From an uncultured Opitutia bacterium (GTDB lineage Bacteria; Verrucomicrobiota; Verrucomicrobiia; Opitutales; Opitutaceae): a stretch of 33,309 bases of DNA. Positions 16,936-26,051 of the stretch are shown one piece after another. Where the stretch lies: assembly GCA_903872505.1 (NCBI GenBank), contig CAIQKV010000089.1:1-33309 (forward strand), read 5' to 3'. Position numbers and translations under genes: made by a program. The notes beneath the pieces were generated by a model. It made no database searches, was not told the origin of the DNA, and worked only from the letters and a program-made list of their open reading frames with translations. Position 1 is the first letter of the stretch. Each line of letters opens with the position of its first letter.

Positions 16936-17750
16936 GTTCGCCGGCATCCATTCCCCTGCCCGCCGCCGAGGCCCGCGCGGCCGCCGCCCAGTACGAGCGC
17001 GAGGGGTTCTTCATCCTGCCCGCGGTCATTCCGCCCGACCTGCTCGCCCGCGTGCGTCCGCGCATCGCCGCGGTCTATGCCGGCGAGTACGAGACCGGCA
17101 TCCCGCCCTGCGGCTCGCCCAAGGGTTCGAAGGAGCCGCCCACCAAGCTGGTGAAGATCGACAACGCGCACCGCTCGGACCGCACCATCCTCGAGCTGGT
17201 CAGCCATCCCGCCATCGGCCGCTGGGCCGCCGCGCTCACGGGCGCGAAGCTGGTGCAATTGTTCGCGTGCCAGATGCTGATCAAACCGCCGGGCGGCCAG
17301 GGCGGCACCAACGTCGGCTGGCACCAGGACCAGGAATACTGGGAGCCGGCGCTGCAGGGAGAACTCTTCACCGCGTGGGTGGCGATCAGCGACGTGACCG
17401 CGGAGTCCGGCCCGATGCGCTTCGTGCGCGGCTCGAACCACTGGGGTCTCCTCCAGGCCGGGGATTTCTTCAGCGACCAGCTCGATGCGATCAAGCAGCG
17501 CATCCGGGCCAAGAACGGCAGCGCGTGGGAGGAGGTCGCCGCGGTGCTGCCCCCGGGCGGGGTCAGCTTCCACCACCGCCTCACCGTGCACGGCAGCGGG
17601 CCGAACCTGGCCGCCGGCCCGCGCGTGAGCTTTGCGATCCATTTCCGCACCGAAAAATCCGGGCTGCGCCCAGGCACCAAGTGGCAGGACGCCGGTTATC
17701 TGAACGATTTCAACGACCCGGTCGGCAGCCCGGTCTGCTACCGCGAGTAA
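16932..17750 (+). CDS. Phytanoyl-CoA dioxygenase (PhyH)-family oxygenase between the E1 genes
   Basis: A 272-residue Fe(II)/2-oxoglutarate oxygenase. The iron-binding HxD is H131/D133 in GWHQDQEYW, and the distal His is H220 in HHRLTVHGSG. R231 in GPRVSFAIHFRT is the likely 2-oxoglutarate contact. GPMRFVRGSNHWG (160-172) is a typical PhyH core strand. It has no signal peptide. It overlaps the E1-alpha stop by ATGA and ends 15 bases before E1-beta, so it separates the two E1 subunit genes. Position suggests it hydroxylates or demethylates an intermediate in the same pathway; the substrate is unknown. It is not closely similar to the PhyH protein at 1738. Confidence 0.9.
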   Translation: MSSPASIPLPAAEARAAAAQYEREGFFILPAVIPPDLLARVRPRIAAVYAGEYETGIPPCGSPKGSKEPPTKLVKIDNAHRSDRTILELVSHPAIGRWAAALTGAKLVQLFACQMLIKPPGGQGGTNVGWHQDQEYWEPALQGELFTAWVAISDVTAESGPMRFVRGSNHWGLLQAGDFFSDQLDAIKQRIRAKNGSAWEEVAAVLPPGGVSFHHRLTVHGSGPNLAAGPRVSFAIHFRTEKSGLRPGTKWQDAGYLNDFNDPVGSPVCYRE

Positions 17751-17765
17751 TCCAATAAAACACCC

Positions 17766-18782
17766 ATGAAACGACAAGGCATCGCAGAGGCCCTGCGCGA
17801 CGGCATCGCCGAGGAAATGGCGCGCGATGAGCGCGTGTTTTGCATCGGCGAGGACATCGGCGTGCCCGGCGGCTGGGGCGGGGCCTTCACGGTCACCCTC
17901 GGTCTCGCCGAGAAATTTCCCGGCCGGATCATCGACACTCCCATCGCCGAGCTCGGCTTCACCGGCATGGCCGTGGGCGCCGCGATGATGGGCATGCGGC
18001 CCATCGCCGATATGCAGTACGGCGACTTCCTGTTCCTCGCCAGCGACCAGCTGATCAACAACGCCGCCAAGATGCGCTACATGTCCGGCGGCACCGTCAA
18101 GGTGCCGATGGTCATGCGCGCGCCCGTCGGCGCCACCGGCCGCGGCTCGCAGCACGCCCAGAGCATGGAGCGCTACTTCACCGGCGTGCCCGGCCTGAAG
18201 GTCGTCGCCGTGTCCAACGCCTACGACGCCAAGGGCGTGCTCAAGGCGGCCGTGCGCGACGACAACCCCGTGATGATCTTCGAGCACAAGCTGCTCTACG
18301 GCTCCAAGGGCGCCCGCGCGGAACCCGGCGCGGTGGACGCGACCAGCGAGATCCCCGACGGCGACTACATCGTGCCGCTCGACCGCGCCGCCGTGCGCCG
18401 CGAGGGCCAGCACGTCACCATCCTCGGCTGGCTCCTGATGGCGCATTTCGCCGCCCAGGCCGCCGAGCTCCTCGCCCACGAGGGCATCGAAGCCGAGGTC
18501 ATCGACGTGCGCAGCCTGTCGCCGGTTGATTACGGCACCATCGGCGCCTCCATCCGCAAGACCGGCCGGGTCGTGATCGTCGAGGAGGGCCCGAAGACGG
18601 GCGGCGTCAGCGCCGAGATCGCCGCCGGCATCATGGAGCACTGCGGCGACAGCCTGCAGGCGCCCGTCGTGCGGGTGGCCTCGCCCGACGTCCCCGTGCC
18701 CTTCAGCCCCATTTTGGAAAACGCCTACCGGCCCGACGTGCCGCGGATTGTCGCGGCGGCCCGCCAGCTCGCCCGAGCGTAA
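17766..18782 (+). CDS. Thiamine-diphosphate dehydrogenase E1 component, beta subunit (pyruvate/acetoin type)
   Basis: A 338-residue E1-beta. The N-terminal half is the transketolase pyrimidine-binding domain, with FCIGEDIGVPGGWGGAF (26-42), DTPIAELGFTGMAVGAAMMG and MQYGDFLFLASDQLINNAAK. The C-terminal half is the transketolase C-domain, with VIDVRSLSPVDYGTI and a VIVEEGPKTGG-like segment. It pairs with the E1-alpha encoded upstream to decarboxylate the substrate and acylate the lipoyl-E2 encoded at 7614. Length and motifs fit PDH E1-beta or acetoin dehydrogenase beta (AcoB). E3 (lipoamide dehydrogenase) is not in the window and may be shared from elsewhere in the genome. Confidence 0.93.
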   Translation: MKRQGIAEALRDGIAEEMARDERVFCIGEDIGVPGGWGGAFTVTLGLAEKFPGRIIDTPIAELGFTGMAVGAAMMGMRPIADMQYGDFLFLASDQLINNAAKMRYMSGGTVKVPMVMRAPVGATGRGSQHAQSMERYFTGVPGLKVVAVSNAYDAKGVLKAAVRDDNPVMIFEHKLLYGSKGARAEPGAVDATSEIPDGDYIVPLDRAAVRREGQHVTILGWLLMAHFAAQAAELLAHEGIEAEVIDVRSLSPVDYGTIGASIRKTGRVVIVEEGPKTGGVSAEIAAGIMEHCGDSLQAPVVRVASPDVPVPFSPILENAYRPDVPRIVAAARQLARA

Positions 18783-18797
18783 CCTCCCCGCCCATGA

Positions 18798-19424
<627 letters not shown>

Positions 19425-19474
19425 AGATCCGCTGCAACGACCCGAAGGCGGCACCGACCGCGTAATTTCATCCC

Positions 19475-22204
19475 ATGAGCACCCCGAAGAAACGCACTGT
19501 GCATTACACGCTGAGCACCCACTGGGACCGCGAGTGGCGCGAGCCCTACCAGGGCATCCGCTACGCGCTGGTCAGCCTGCTGGACCGCGTCATCGCGGGG
19601 CTTGAGGACGGCCGGCTGCAGGGGCCGTTCGTGACCGACGGGCAGTCCATCCTGCTCGACGACTACCTGGAGATCCGGCCCGACCGCCGGGCGCAGGTCG
19701 AGAAACTCGCCCGCGAGGGCCGGTTCGTGGTCGGCCCGTGGTACTCGATGCCGGACGAGTTCACCGTCTCGGGTGAGGCGCTGATCCGCAACCTGCTGGT
19801 CGGCCGCCAGAGCGCGCGGGCGATCGGCGCCATGCCGTCCTGCGCCGGCTACGTGCCCGACATGTTCGGGCACACGAGCCAGCTGCCGCAGATCTTCGCG
19901 GGCTGCGGCATCCCCGTCGCCTATGCGTGGCGCGGCATCAACCTGCAAAAGCGCAACTTCATCTGGCGCGGCGCGGACGGCACCGAGCTACCGTGCCACA
20001 AGTTCGGCAACGTCGGTTACGGCACGTTCGCCCACCAGGTGAACCGCGGGCACGAGTACAACGGCCACGCCGAGGACCGGCCGGAGGAGCTGGTCAGGCG
20101 GGCCAAGGCCTTCCTCGACCAGGAGGCCGCCGCCACCGAGGTGGACGCGATCCTGCTCCACGACTCCTGCGACCACCAGGAGTGGAGCCCGAAACGCTAC
20201 GCCCTGCTCTTCGCCGAGTTTGCCAAGAGCCGGAAATACAAGGTCGTCCACACCAGCCTCGACGCGTACCTGCTCGAGCTGCTGGCCCAGCGCGACCGCA
20301 TCACCACCGTGCTCGAGGGCGAACTCCGCATCGCCGGCCGGGAACACGCGGTGCCAGCGGTCGAGGAATACTGCAACCAGTGGGTCATCCCCGGCGTGCT
20401 TTCGAGCCGCGTGCGGCTGAAGCAGGCCAACAGCCGGTGCCAGGCGCTGCTCTGCCACTGGGCGGAGCCGTTCACCGCTTTCGCCCGCGCCGCGGTCGGC
20501 GCGGACTTTGCCCCGGGCTTTCTCGAGCACGCGTGGCGGCTGCTGCTGCAGAACCACGCGCACGACTCCATCGACGGCTGCAGCCCGGACCAGGTGCACA
20601 AGGACATGGCGTTCCGCTTCGACCAGGTCCGGATGATCTCGGACAAGCTCATCATCGACGCCACCAGCCGGATCGCGGCCAGCGTGAAGGGCCGCGTGAC
20701 GGACAACGAGCTGCGTGTCACGCTCTTCAATCCCCTCCCCCGGGACTTCGCAGGCGTCGCCGAGGTCACGCTCGAGATCCCGACCGCCTGGCCGGGGTTC
20801 AACGAGTTCTTCGGCTTCGAGGCCAAGCCCGGCTTCCTCATCCACGGCCCGGACGGCCGCGAGGTGCCCTACCAGCGGCTCGGGCAGACGATGAACCGGC
20901 TCCGCCAGCGCATCCGCCCGACCAAGTTCGCCGAGGCGGTCAACAGCCACCACATCCCGGTTTCGCTGCACCTCGCAATCCCGGCGCAGGGCTACACCAC
21001 CCTCACCGTGAGCGCAGTTCCCGCGGGCCGCCCGACGCGCTACCCCGACGAGCCCGCGCTGGCCACCAGCGAACGCTCCATGGCCAACGAGCACCTCGAC
21101 GTCGCCATCGAGGACAACGGCTCGCTCACCCTGACGGACAAGCACACCGGCCGCGTCTACCGCCGGCTCCTCACCTTCGAGGACCGCGCCGACATCGGCG
21201 ACGGCTGGTTTCACGGCATCGCGGTCAACGACCAAATCTTCGCGTCCACCGCCTGCCGGGCCGACGTGGCGCTCGTCCACAACGGGCCGATGCTGACCAC
21301 GTTTCGCGTGCGCACCACGATGCAGGTCCCCGAGGACTTCCGCGCGGATGGCATGGTCCGTTCCGACCGGTTCGTGCCGCTCGTCCTCGACAGCCTCGTC
21401 AGCCTCCGCCCGGGCCAGACCTACGTCGAGGTCGCGACGACGGTGGACAACCAGGCCAGCGATCACCGCGTCCGCGTGCTGTTCCCCAGCGACGCGAAGG
21501 CCGACACCTACCTCACGGACACCGCCTTCGATGTCGTCGAGCGGCCCGTCGCGCTGCCGAAGGACAACCACGAGTACCGCGAGCTGAACGTCGAGACCAA
21601 GCCGCAGCAGAGCTGGACCGCGGTGCACGACGCCAAGTCCGGTCTCGCCGTCGTCGCCGACGGCCTGCTCGAGACGGCGGTGCGCGACACCGCCGAGCGG
21701 CCGATCGCGCTGACGCTGTTCCGCGCCACCCGCCGCACCGTCTTCACCGACGGCGAGCCGGACGGCCAGATGCGCGGCGCCATGACGTTCCGTTATTTTG
21801 TCCTGCCGCTGGCCGGCAAGCCCGACCGGACGCAGCTCTGCGAGCTGGGCCAGCGCATCGCCGCCGGCCTGCGGGCGGTCCAGCTGCAGCGGGCCGACCA
21901 GGAGATCTTCCAAACCTCAAAAACGCTGCCGCCCACCGCCGGATTCCTGCGCCTCGAGGGCGCGGTAGTGCTCACCAGCTCACGCCAGGTCGGCGCCGCG
22001 ATGGAAGTGCGGTTGTTCAATCCCGACACGAAAACCGTCACCGCCACCCTCCAGTTCACCGGCAAGACCGCAGGGGCCAAACCACCGACCAAGGCCGAGC
22101 ACGTGGACTTCGAAGGCAACCGGATCGCCGAACTCGGGATGGCGAACGGCAAGTGCAAGGTCGCGCTGAAACCCAAGCAAATCTTCACCCTGCGGCTGAG
22201 CTGA
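19475..22204 (+). CDS. GH38 alpha-mannosidase, canonical
   Basis: A 909-residue cytoplasmic alpha-mannosidase that hydrolyses alpha-mannosides with retention. The zinc ligands are visible: H16 and D18 in STHWDREW, the nucleophile and ligand D129 in GYVPDMFGH, and H361 or H363 in NHAHDSIDGCS. GPWYSMPDEFTVSGEALIRN, including the family's PDE and SGE segments, fits the active-site face. A helical middle domain and C-terminal beta domains (from about 410) follow, as in bacterial enzymes of 850-1000 residues. There is no signal peptide, so it acts on imported oligosaccharides. It is the last gene of the plus-strand run, and a nested palindromic repeat begins eight bases after its stop. Confidence 0.95.
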   Translation: MSTPKKRTVHYTLSTHWDREWREPYQGIRYALVSLLDRVIAGLEDGRLQGPFVTDGQSILLDDYLEIRPDRRAQVEKLAREGRFVVGPWYSMPDEFTVSGEALIRNLLVGRQSARAIGAMPSCAGYVPDMFGHTSQLPQIFAGCGIPVAYAWRGINLQKRNFIWRGADGTELPCHKFGNVGYGTFAHQVNRGHEYNGHAEDRPEELVRRAKAFLDQEAAATEVDAILLHDSCDHQEWSPKRYALLFAEFAKSRKYKVVHTSLDAYLLELLAQRDRITTVLEGELRIAGREHAVPAVEEYCNQWVIPGVLSSRVRLKQANSRCQALLCHWAEPFTAFARAAVGADFAPGFLEHAWRLLLQNHAHDSIDGCSPDQVHKDMAFRFDQVRMISDKLIIDATSRIAASVKGRVTDNELRVTLFNPLPRDFAGVAEVTLEIPTAWPGFNEFFGFEAKPGFLIHGPDGREVPYQRLGQTMNRLRQRIRPTKFAEAVNSHHIPVSLHLAIPAQGYTTLTVSAVPAGRPTRYPDEPALATSERSMANEHLDVAIEDNGSLTLTDKHTGRVYRRLLTFEDRADIGDGWFHGIAVNDQIFASTACRADVALVHNGPMLTTFRVRTTMQVPEDFRADGMVRSDRFVPLVLDSLVSLRPGQTYVEVATTVDNQASDHRVRVLFPSDAKADTYLTDTAFDVVERPVALPKDNHEYRELNVETKPQQSWTAVHDAKSGLAVVADGLLETAVRDTAERPIALTLFRATRRTVFTDGEPDGQMRGAMTFRYFVLPLAGKPDRTQLCELGQRIAAGLRAVQLQRADQEIFQTSKTLPPTAGFLRLEGAVVLTSSRQVGAAMEVRLFNPDTKTVTATLQFTGKTAGAKPPTKAEHVDFEGNRIAELGMANGKCKVALKPKQIFTLRLS

Positions 22205-22211
22205 GGAGCGT

Positions 22212-22338
22212 TCGTAGGCAGCGAGCTTGCTCGCGCTTTTGATGTAGCCACGAGCGTGAGCGAATGGAGGTTCGACCACTCGCTCACGCTCGTAGCCACC
22301 AGACCAAGCCAGCCGGCGCCTGCAAGCAGGCGGCCTAC
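22212..22338. repeat. Nested palindromic element, copy A (127 bp)
   Basis: Outer arms starting GTAGGCAGCGAGCTTGCTCG and ending GCAAGCAGGCGGCCTAC are inverted complements (19 of 24), and each is itself a small hairpin with a CTTG or CAAG loop. Inside them lies a second inverted pair built on ACGAGCGTGAGCGA and its complement. Copy B at 25852-25978 has the same length and differs at 8 positions by my count. Copy A fills the gap between the convergent mannosidase and lolD-like genes, and its right edge supplies the stop codon of the latter. It looks like a composite REP/REPIN element without coding capacity. Confidence 0.8.
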
Positions 22339-22991
22339 GCCAGCCGGCCGTCGTGGAGCAGCAGCTGGCGCGTGCACTTGGCCGCGTGGGCGGCGTTGTG
22401 CGTCACGAGCACTAGCGTGGTTCCGGTCTCGCGGCACAGGCCGAGCAGCAGCTCGATCACCGCGTTGCCGGTGCTCTCGTCGAGGTTGCCCGTCGGCTCG
22501 TCGGCGAGAATCATCCGGGGCTGGTTCATCAGCGCGCGGGCGACGGCCACCCGTTGGCGCTCGCCCCCGGAAAGCTGCGCTGGCAGGTGGTGGCTGCGCT
22601 CCGCCAGCCCCACGCGGGCCAGCAATTCGCGCGCCCGGCCGCGTTCCGCGGCCCCGATGGATCCGATGATGCGGCGCGCCATGAGCACGTTCTGCAGGGC
22701 GTCGAGCTCAGGAATGAGATAAAACGACTGGAACACCACGCCGAGGAACAACGCCCGGCGCGTCGCCGACGTGTCGGGCGAGCCTTCCCACTTGAGCTCG
22801 CCCGCGTCGGGCGCGTCGAGCCCGGCGAGCAGGTGGAGCAGCGTGGACTTGCCGGAGCCCGACTCGCCGCGGATCGAGATGCTCTCACCCGCCGTGATCT
22901 CAAGGTCGACGCCGCGCAGCACCGCGAGGCGGCGGTCGCCGCTGAGGAAGGTCTTGATCAGCCCGCGGGCGTGGAGGATCGCGTTATTCAC
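22335..22991 (-). CDS. ABC transporter ATPase, LolD-like
   Basis: A 218-residue ATPase of the LolD/MacB group. It shows Walker A GESGSGKST (42-50), signature LSGGERQR (140-147), Walker B MILADEPTGNLD (160-171) and a switch His in LVTHN. It overlaps the permease gene by eight bases, so both belong to one operon; together they would extract lipoproteins from the inner membrane for transfer to the outer membrane. The stop TAG at 22337-22335 lies inside repeat copy A, whose insertion may have set the present C-terminus. The protein ends HDGRLA, which is close to the normal family end, so function is probably intact. MacB-type export is the alternative role. Confidence 0.88.
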   Translation of the reverse strand: MNNAILHARGLIKTFLSGDRRLAVLRGVDLEITAGESISIRGESGSGKSTLLHLLAGLDAPDAGELKWEGSPDTSATRRALFLGVVFQSFYLIPELDALQNVLMARRIIGSIGAAERGRARELLARVGLAERSHHLPAQLSGGERQRVAVARALMNQPRMILADEPTGNLDESTGNAVIELLLGLCRETGTTLVLVTHNAAHAAKCTRQLLLHDGRLA

Positions 22992-24210
22992 TGCGCAGCG
23001 CCTCCGCGGGTTTGAGCCGGGCCGCCAGCACCGCCGGCACGATGCCGGCGAGCGTCGAAAGCACGAGCGCCGCGACGACGATCAGGACAAGGTCGCGGGT
23101 CTCCGTGTGCGAGGGCAGCTCGCTGAACTGGTAAAAGCGCGCCAGCAGCTCCTGGCCGCCGGTGAGATGCGTGATCGCCCGGACGAACTCGTTGCGGAAA
23201 TGCAGCACGGTGAAACCCAGCGCGAGCCCGAGACCCGTGCCGACAACGCCCACCCCGACGCCCTGCAGGCAGAAGCACAGCGCGATCTGCCGCCGGCTGG
23301 CGCCGAGCGCGCCCAGCAGGCCGATCTCGCGGGTCTTCTTCAGCACCAGCACGAGCAGCAGGCTCATCGTGAGGAAAGCCGCAACCAGCACCACGAACAG
23401 CAGCACAAACATCATCATGTTCTTCTCCAGCTGCAGCACCCAGAGAAAGTCCGCAAAACTGTCCCGCCACGAAAATGCCTGCACCTCGGGCGGCAGGACC
23501 GCGTTGAGCCGCTTCGCCACCTCGTCCTCGCGGGCGCCCCGCTGGAGCCGGACGTTGATGCCGTGCACGTCGCGGTCGAGCCCGTAGAGGTCCTGCGCCA
23601 GGCGCAGCGTGCAATAGAGCGTGGAGCTGTCGAGTTGCTGGTGGCCGATCTCCAGAATGCCGACGACCCGGGCGGTGCGCGGCAGGATGATGGCGCCGTC
23701 CTTTTTCGCGAGCATCAGGGGCGTGTAGATGTCCACGATCGCGCCGAGCCGCGCGCCGAGCGCGTCCGCCAGCCCGCCGCTCAGGATCACCGCGTCGTCG
23801 TCCAGGTCGTCGAGCGAGCCGACCCGGACAAACCGCCCCAGCGGGACCACCCGCGCAATGCTCGTCATGTCGAGCCCGCGCATCTGGGGGAACGCCGGCT
23901 TGTTCTGGTACTGCACCATCAGCATGCCGGCCGCATACGGCGTCGCCCCGGCCACGCCGGGCACCGCCTCCACCCGCTTCACCACGTTGCGGTAGTCGCT
24001 GATCAGCCCGCGCGCCTTGATCTGGATCTCGCCCTCGGTGTCCGTGATCATCTCGCGGATCTGGTAGCCGAAGCCGCCCATCACCCCGAGGACCACGATG
24101 AGCAGCGCGACGCCCAGCATCACGCTCACGACCGAGATGGCCGTGAAAAACGGAAACCGCCGCCCGGTCGGGAAGAGCTGCTTGAACGCGAGGTAGAGAT
24201 ACCAGGGCAT
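22984..24210 (-). CDS. Lipoprotein-releasing ABC permease, LolC/LolE-like
   Basis: A 408-residue inner-membrane permease of the FtsX/LolCE family. One N-terminal transmembrane helix lies near residues 20-46. A periplasmic MacB-like core follows at about 50-255, and three C-terminal helices lie near 263-290, 310-335 and 375-400. The start YLAFKQLFPTGRRFPFFT resembles the LolC/E family opening (Y.A.RYL..R....F), and KKTREIGLLGALGAS is the typical cytoplasmic coupling loop. A single permease with one ATPase suggests a LolF-type homodimer or a dispersed partner. It lies downstream of lysS on the same strand. Confidence 0.88.
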   Translation of the reverse strand: MPWYLYLAFKQLFPTGRRFPFFTAISVVSVMLGVALLIVVLGVMGGFGYQIREMITDTEGEIQIKARGLISDYRNVVKRVEAVPGVAGATPYAAGMLMVQYQNKPAFPQMRGLDMTSIARVVPLGRFVRVGSLDDLDDDAVILSGGLADALGARLGAIVDIYTPLMLAKKDGAIILPRTARVVGILEIGHQQLDSSTLYCTLRLAQDLYGLDRDVHGINVRLQRGAREDEVAKRLNAVLPPEVQAFSWRDSFADFLWVLQLEKNMMMFVLLFVVLVAAFLTMSLLLVLVLKKTREIGLLGALGASRRQIALCFCLQGVGVGVVGTGLGLALGFTVLHFRNEFVRAITHLTGGQELLARFYQFSELPSHTETRDLVLIVVAALVLSTLAGIVPAVLAARLKPAEALRSE

Positions 24211-24243
24211 CGGGCGGAAAAATAGGAAACCGTGGAAACTTAG

Positions 24244-24283
24244 GAAAGAAGAAACGAAGCGGGGTTTCGGAATTTCTTCTTTC
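24244..24283 (-). terminator. Candidate hairpin between lysS and the permease gene
   Basis: GAAAGAAGAAA (24244-24254) and TTTCTTCTTTC (24273-24283) are perfect 11-base inverted complements around an 18-base loop, starting six bases after the lysS stop. The stem is AT-rich and no clean T-run follows on the minus strand. It could be a weak terminator or RNA-end stabiliser between lysS and the permease rather than a strong terminator. Confidence 0.4.
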
Positions 24284-24289
24284 GCGGTT

Positions 24290-25765
24290 TCAAGGTTTGT
24301 CCGCGGGCCGCAGCTGCGGGAACAGGATCACGTCGCGGATGCTTTCCGCGCCGGTGAGGAGGATGCAGAGCCGGTCGATGCCCACGCCCATGCCGCCGGC
24401 GGGCGGCATGCCGTGCTCGAGCGCGAGCAGGAAATCCTGGTCGATGTTCTGCTTCTCCTCGCCGGCCTGCGCCTCGAACATCGCGCGCTGCACGTCGGGG
24501 TCGTTCTGCTCCGAATAGGCCGGGGCGATCTCCATCCCGCCGATGCACAGCTCGAACACGTCGAGCGTCGTCGGGTCGTCCGGCGTGAGCTTCGCCAGCG
24601 GGCAGAGTTCCTTCGGCAGGTGCGTCACGAAGGTCGGCTGGATCAGGCTGGGCTCGATCTTCTTGGAAAAGATTTCGTTCGTGATCTCGAATTCCGCCCA
24701 GCCCGGGTTGGCCGGCACGCCGATCTTCTCGGCGCCGGCCAGCTTCTCGGCCTTGGAGCGCTCGAACCACTGCGGGTCGCCCGTCTCGGTGCGGATCAAA
24801 TCCTTGTACTTCACCTCGCGCCACGGCCCGCCGAAGTTGATCATCTGCCCGCTGGCCGCGTGCTTGATCTCGCTGGTGCCGAGCACGTCGAGGCAGAGCG
24901 TGGTGAGCAGGTCCTTGATCAGCGTCATCATCCCGCGGTAGTCGCTGTAGGCCTGGTAGACCTCGAGCATGGTGAACTCGGGGTTGTGCTTCCGGGAGAC
25001 GCCCTCGTTGCGGAAGATGCGGCCGATCTCGAACACGCGGTCGTAGCCGCCGACCAGCAGCCGCTTCAGCCGGAGCTCCGTCGCGATGCGCAGGTGAAAA
25101 TCCACGCCGAGCGCGTTGTGGTGCGTCACGAACGGCCGGGCCGCCGCGCCGCCCTCGACGCTCTCCAGCACCGGTGTCTCGACCTCGATGAACTTCTGGT
25201 CCTCGAGGAACCGCCGGATGTGCGAGACGATGCGCGAGCGCAGCATCAGCCGCGACCGCGACTCCGCGTTGACGATCAGGTCGAGGTAGCGCTGGCGGTA
25301 GACCTGCTCGGGATCGCTCAGGCCGTGCCACTTCTCGGGCAGCGGCCGCAGCGCCTTGGCCACCAGGGTGTAGCCCTCGACGCGCACCGTGACCTCGCCG
25401 GTCTTGGTTTTGAACAGCGTGCCCTTCGCGCCGATGATGTCCCCGAGGTCGAGCGTCTTGAACACCGCGTAGGCCGCGTCGCCCACGACGTCCTTCTTCA
25501 CGTAGAGCTGGATCTGGCCCTGCTGGTCGAGAATCTTGACGAACTGGCTCTTGCCCATGTCGCGCATGACCACGAGCCGGCCGGCGACGGTCACGGGCAC
25601 GGTGTTGTCCTGGCCGTCAACGTAGGCCTTGAGCGCCTCGCCCGAGAAATGCGTGGGCGCGACGTTCGCCCGGAACGGATCGAACCCCGCCGCCCGCAGC
25701 TCGGCGAGCTTCTGGCGCCGCACGGCATGCTGGTCGTGGGAGATGTCGGAGTGGATGTCGCTCAT
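24290..25765 (-). CDS. lysS: Lysyl-tRNA synthetase, class II
   Basis: A 491-residue cytoplasmic enzyme that charges tRNA-Lys. The N-terminal OB-fold anticodon-binding domain (about 45-150) includes VAGRLVVMRDMGKSQFVKI. The class II core has motif 2 as FEIGRIFRNEG followed by HNPEFTMLE, and motif 3 as GVGIDRLCILLTG near residue 460. I chose the ATG at 25765 (MSDIHSDISHDQ), which gives the usual family length. An ATG at 25786 would add seven residues. Longer readings run through repeat copy B and are rejected. The identification is firm. Confidence 0.96.
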   Translation of the reverse strand: MSDIHSDISHDQHAVRRQKLAELRAAGFDPFRANVAPTHFSGEALKAYVDGQDNTVPVTVAGRLVVMRDMGKSQFVKILDQQGQIQLYVKKDVVGDAAYAVFKTLDLGDIIGAKGTLFKTKTGEVTVRVEGYTLVAKALRPLPEKWHGLSDPEQVYRQRYLDLIVNAESRSRLMLRSRIVSHIRRFLEDQKFIEVETPVLESVEGGAAARPFVTHHNALGVDFHLRIATELRLKRLLVGGYDRVFEIGRIFRNEGVSRKHNPEFTMLEVYQAYSDYRGMMTLIKDLLTTLCLDVLGTSEIKHAASGQMINFGGPWREVKYKDLIRTETGDPQWFERSKAEKLAGAEKIGVPANPGWAEFEITNEIFSKKIEPSLIQPTFVTHLPKELCPLAKLTPDDPTTLDVFELCIGGMEIAPAYSEQNDPDVQRAMFEAQAGEEKQNIDQDFLLALEHGMPPAGGMGVGIDRLCILLTGAESIRDVILFPQLRPADKP

Positions 25766-25851
25766 GGAACCGGAGGAAATAGCCATGCGCGGCGGCGCGG
25801 CGCAAATGGAATTTGCGGCGGTTTCCATGCTGCGAGTCGCTTTGAGGTGCA

Positions 25852-25978
25852 TCGTAGGCAGCGAGCTTGCTCGCGCTTTTCGTGTAGCCACGAGCGTGAG
25901 CGAGTGGAGGTTTGACCACTCGCTCACGCTCGTAGCCACCAGATCAAGCTGGCCAGCGCCTGCAAGCAGGCGGCCTAC
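25852..25978. repeat. Nested palindromic element, copy B (127 bp)
   Basis: Second copy of the element at 22212-22338, in the same orientation, with eight mismatches and no gaps. It keeps both the outer arms (GTAGGCAGCGAGCTTGCTCG to GCAAGCAGGCGGCCTAC) and the inner inverted pair. Copy B lies in the divergent gap between lysS (start 25765) and the MgtC/DUF4010 gene (start 26052), so it may sit in or next to their promoters. No target-site duplication is evident at either copy. Confidence 0.8.
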
Positions 25979-26051
25979 CGCTCAACCGGCCGCACCATCC
26001 GGGCCCAGAATCACTTGCACCGCCGCGGCCCCGCCGGCATCATCGGGCGTC

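Noticed and set aside
24413..25915. Plus-strand open frame of 500 codons opposite lysS
   Set aside because: lysS on the other strand has all class II synthetase motifs; this frame has Leu/Asp/His-rich sequence without motifs.
25766..25939. Extended N-terminus of LysS reading through repeat copy B
   Set aside because: The added residues come from the repeat and have no place in the family; the ATG at 25765 gives the normal length.
22212..25978. The repeated 127-bp units as a CRISPR array or insertion-sequence ends
   Set aside because: Only two copies, 3.6 kb apart, with genes between them, no regular spacers, no transposase gene and no target duplication.
25629..26051. Extended N-terminus of the MgtC/DUF4010 protein through repeat copy B
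   Set aside because: The hydrophobic MgtC domain begins right at GTG 26052, and the upstream residues derive from the repeat and lysS antisense.
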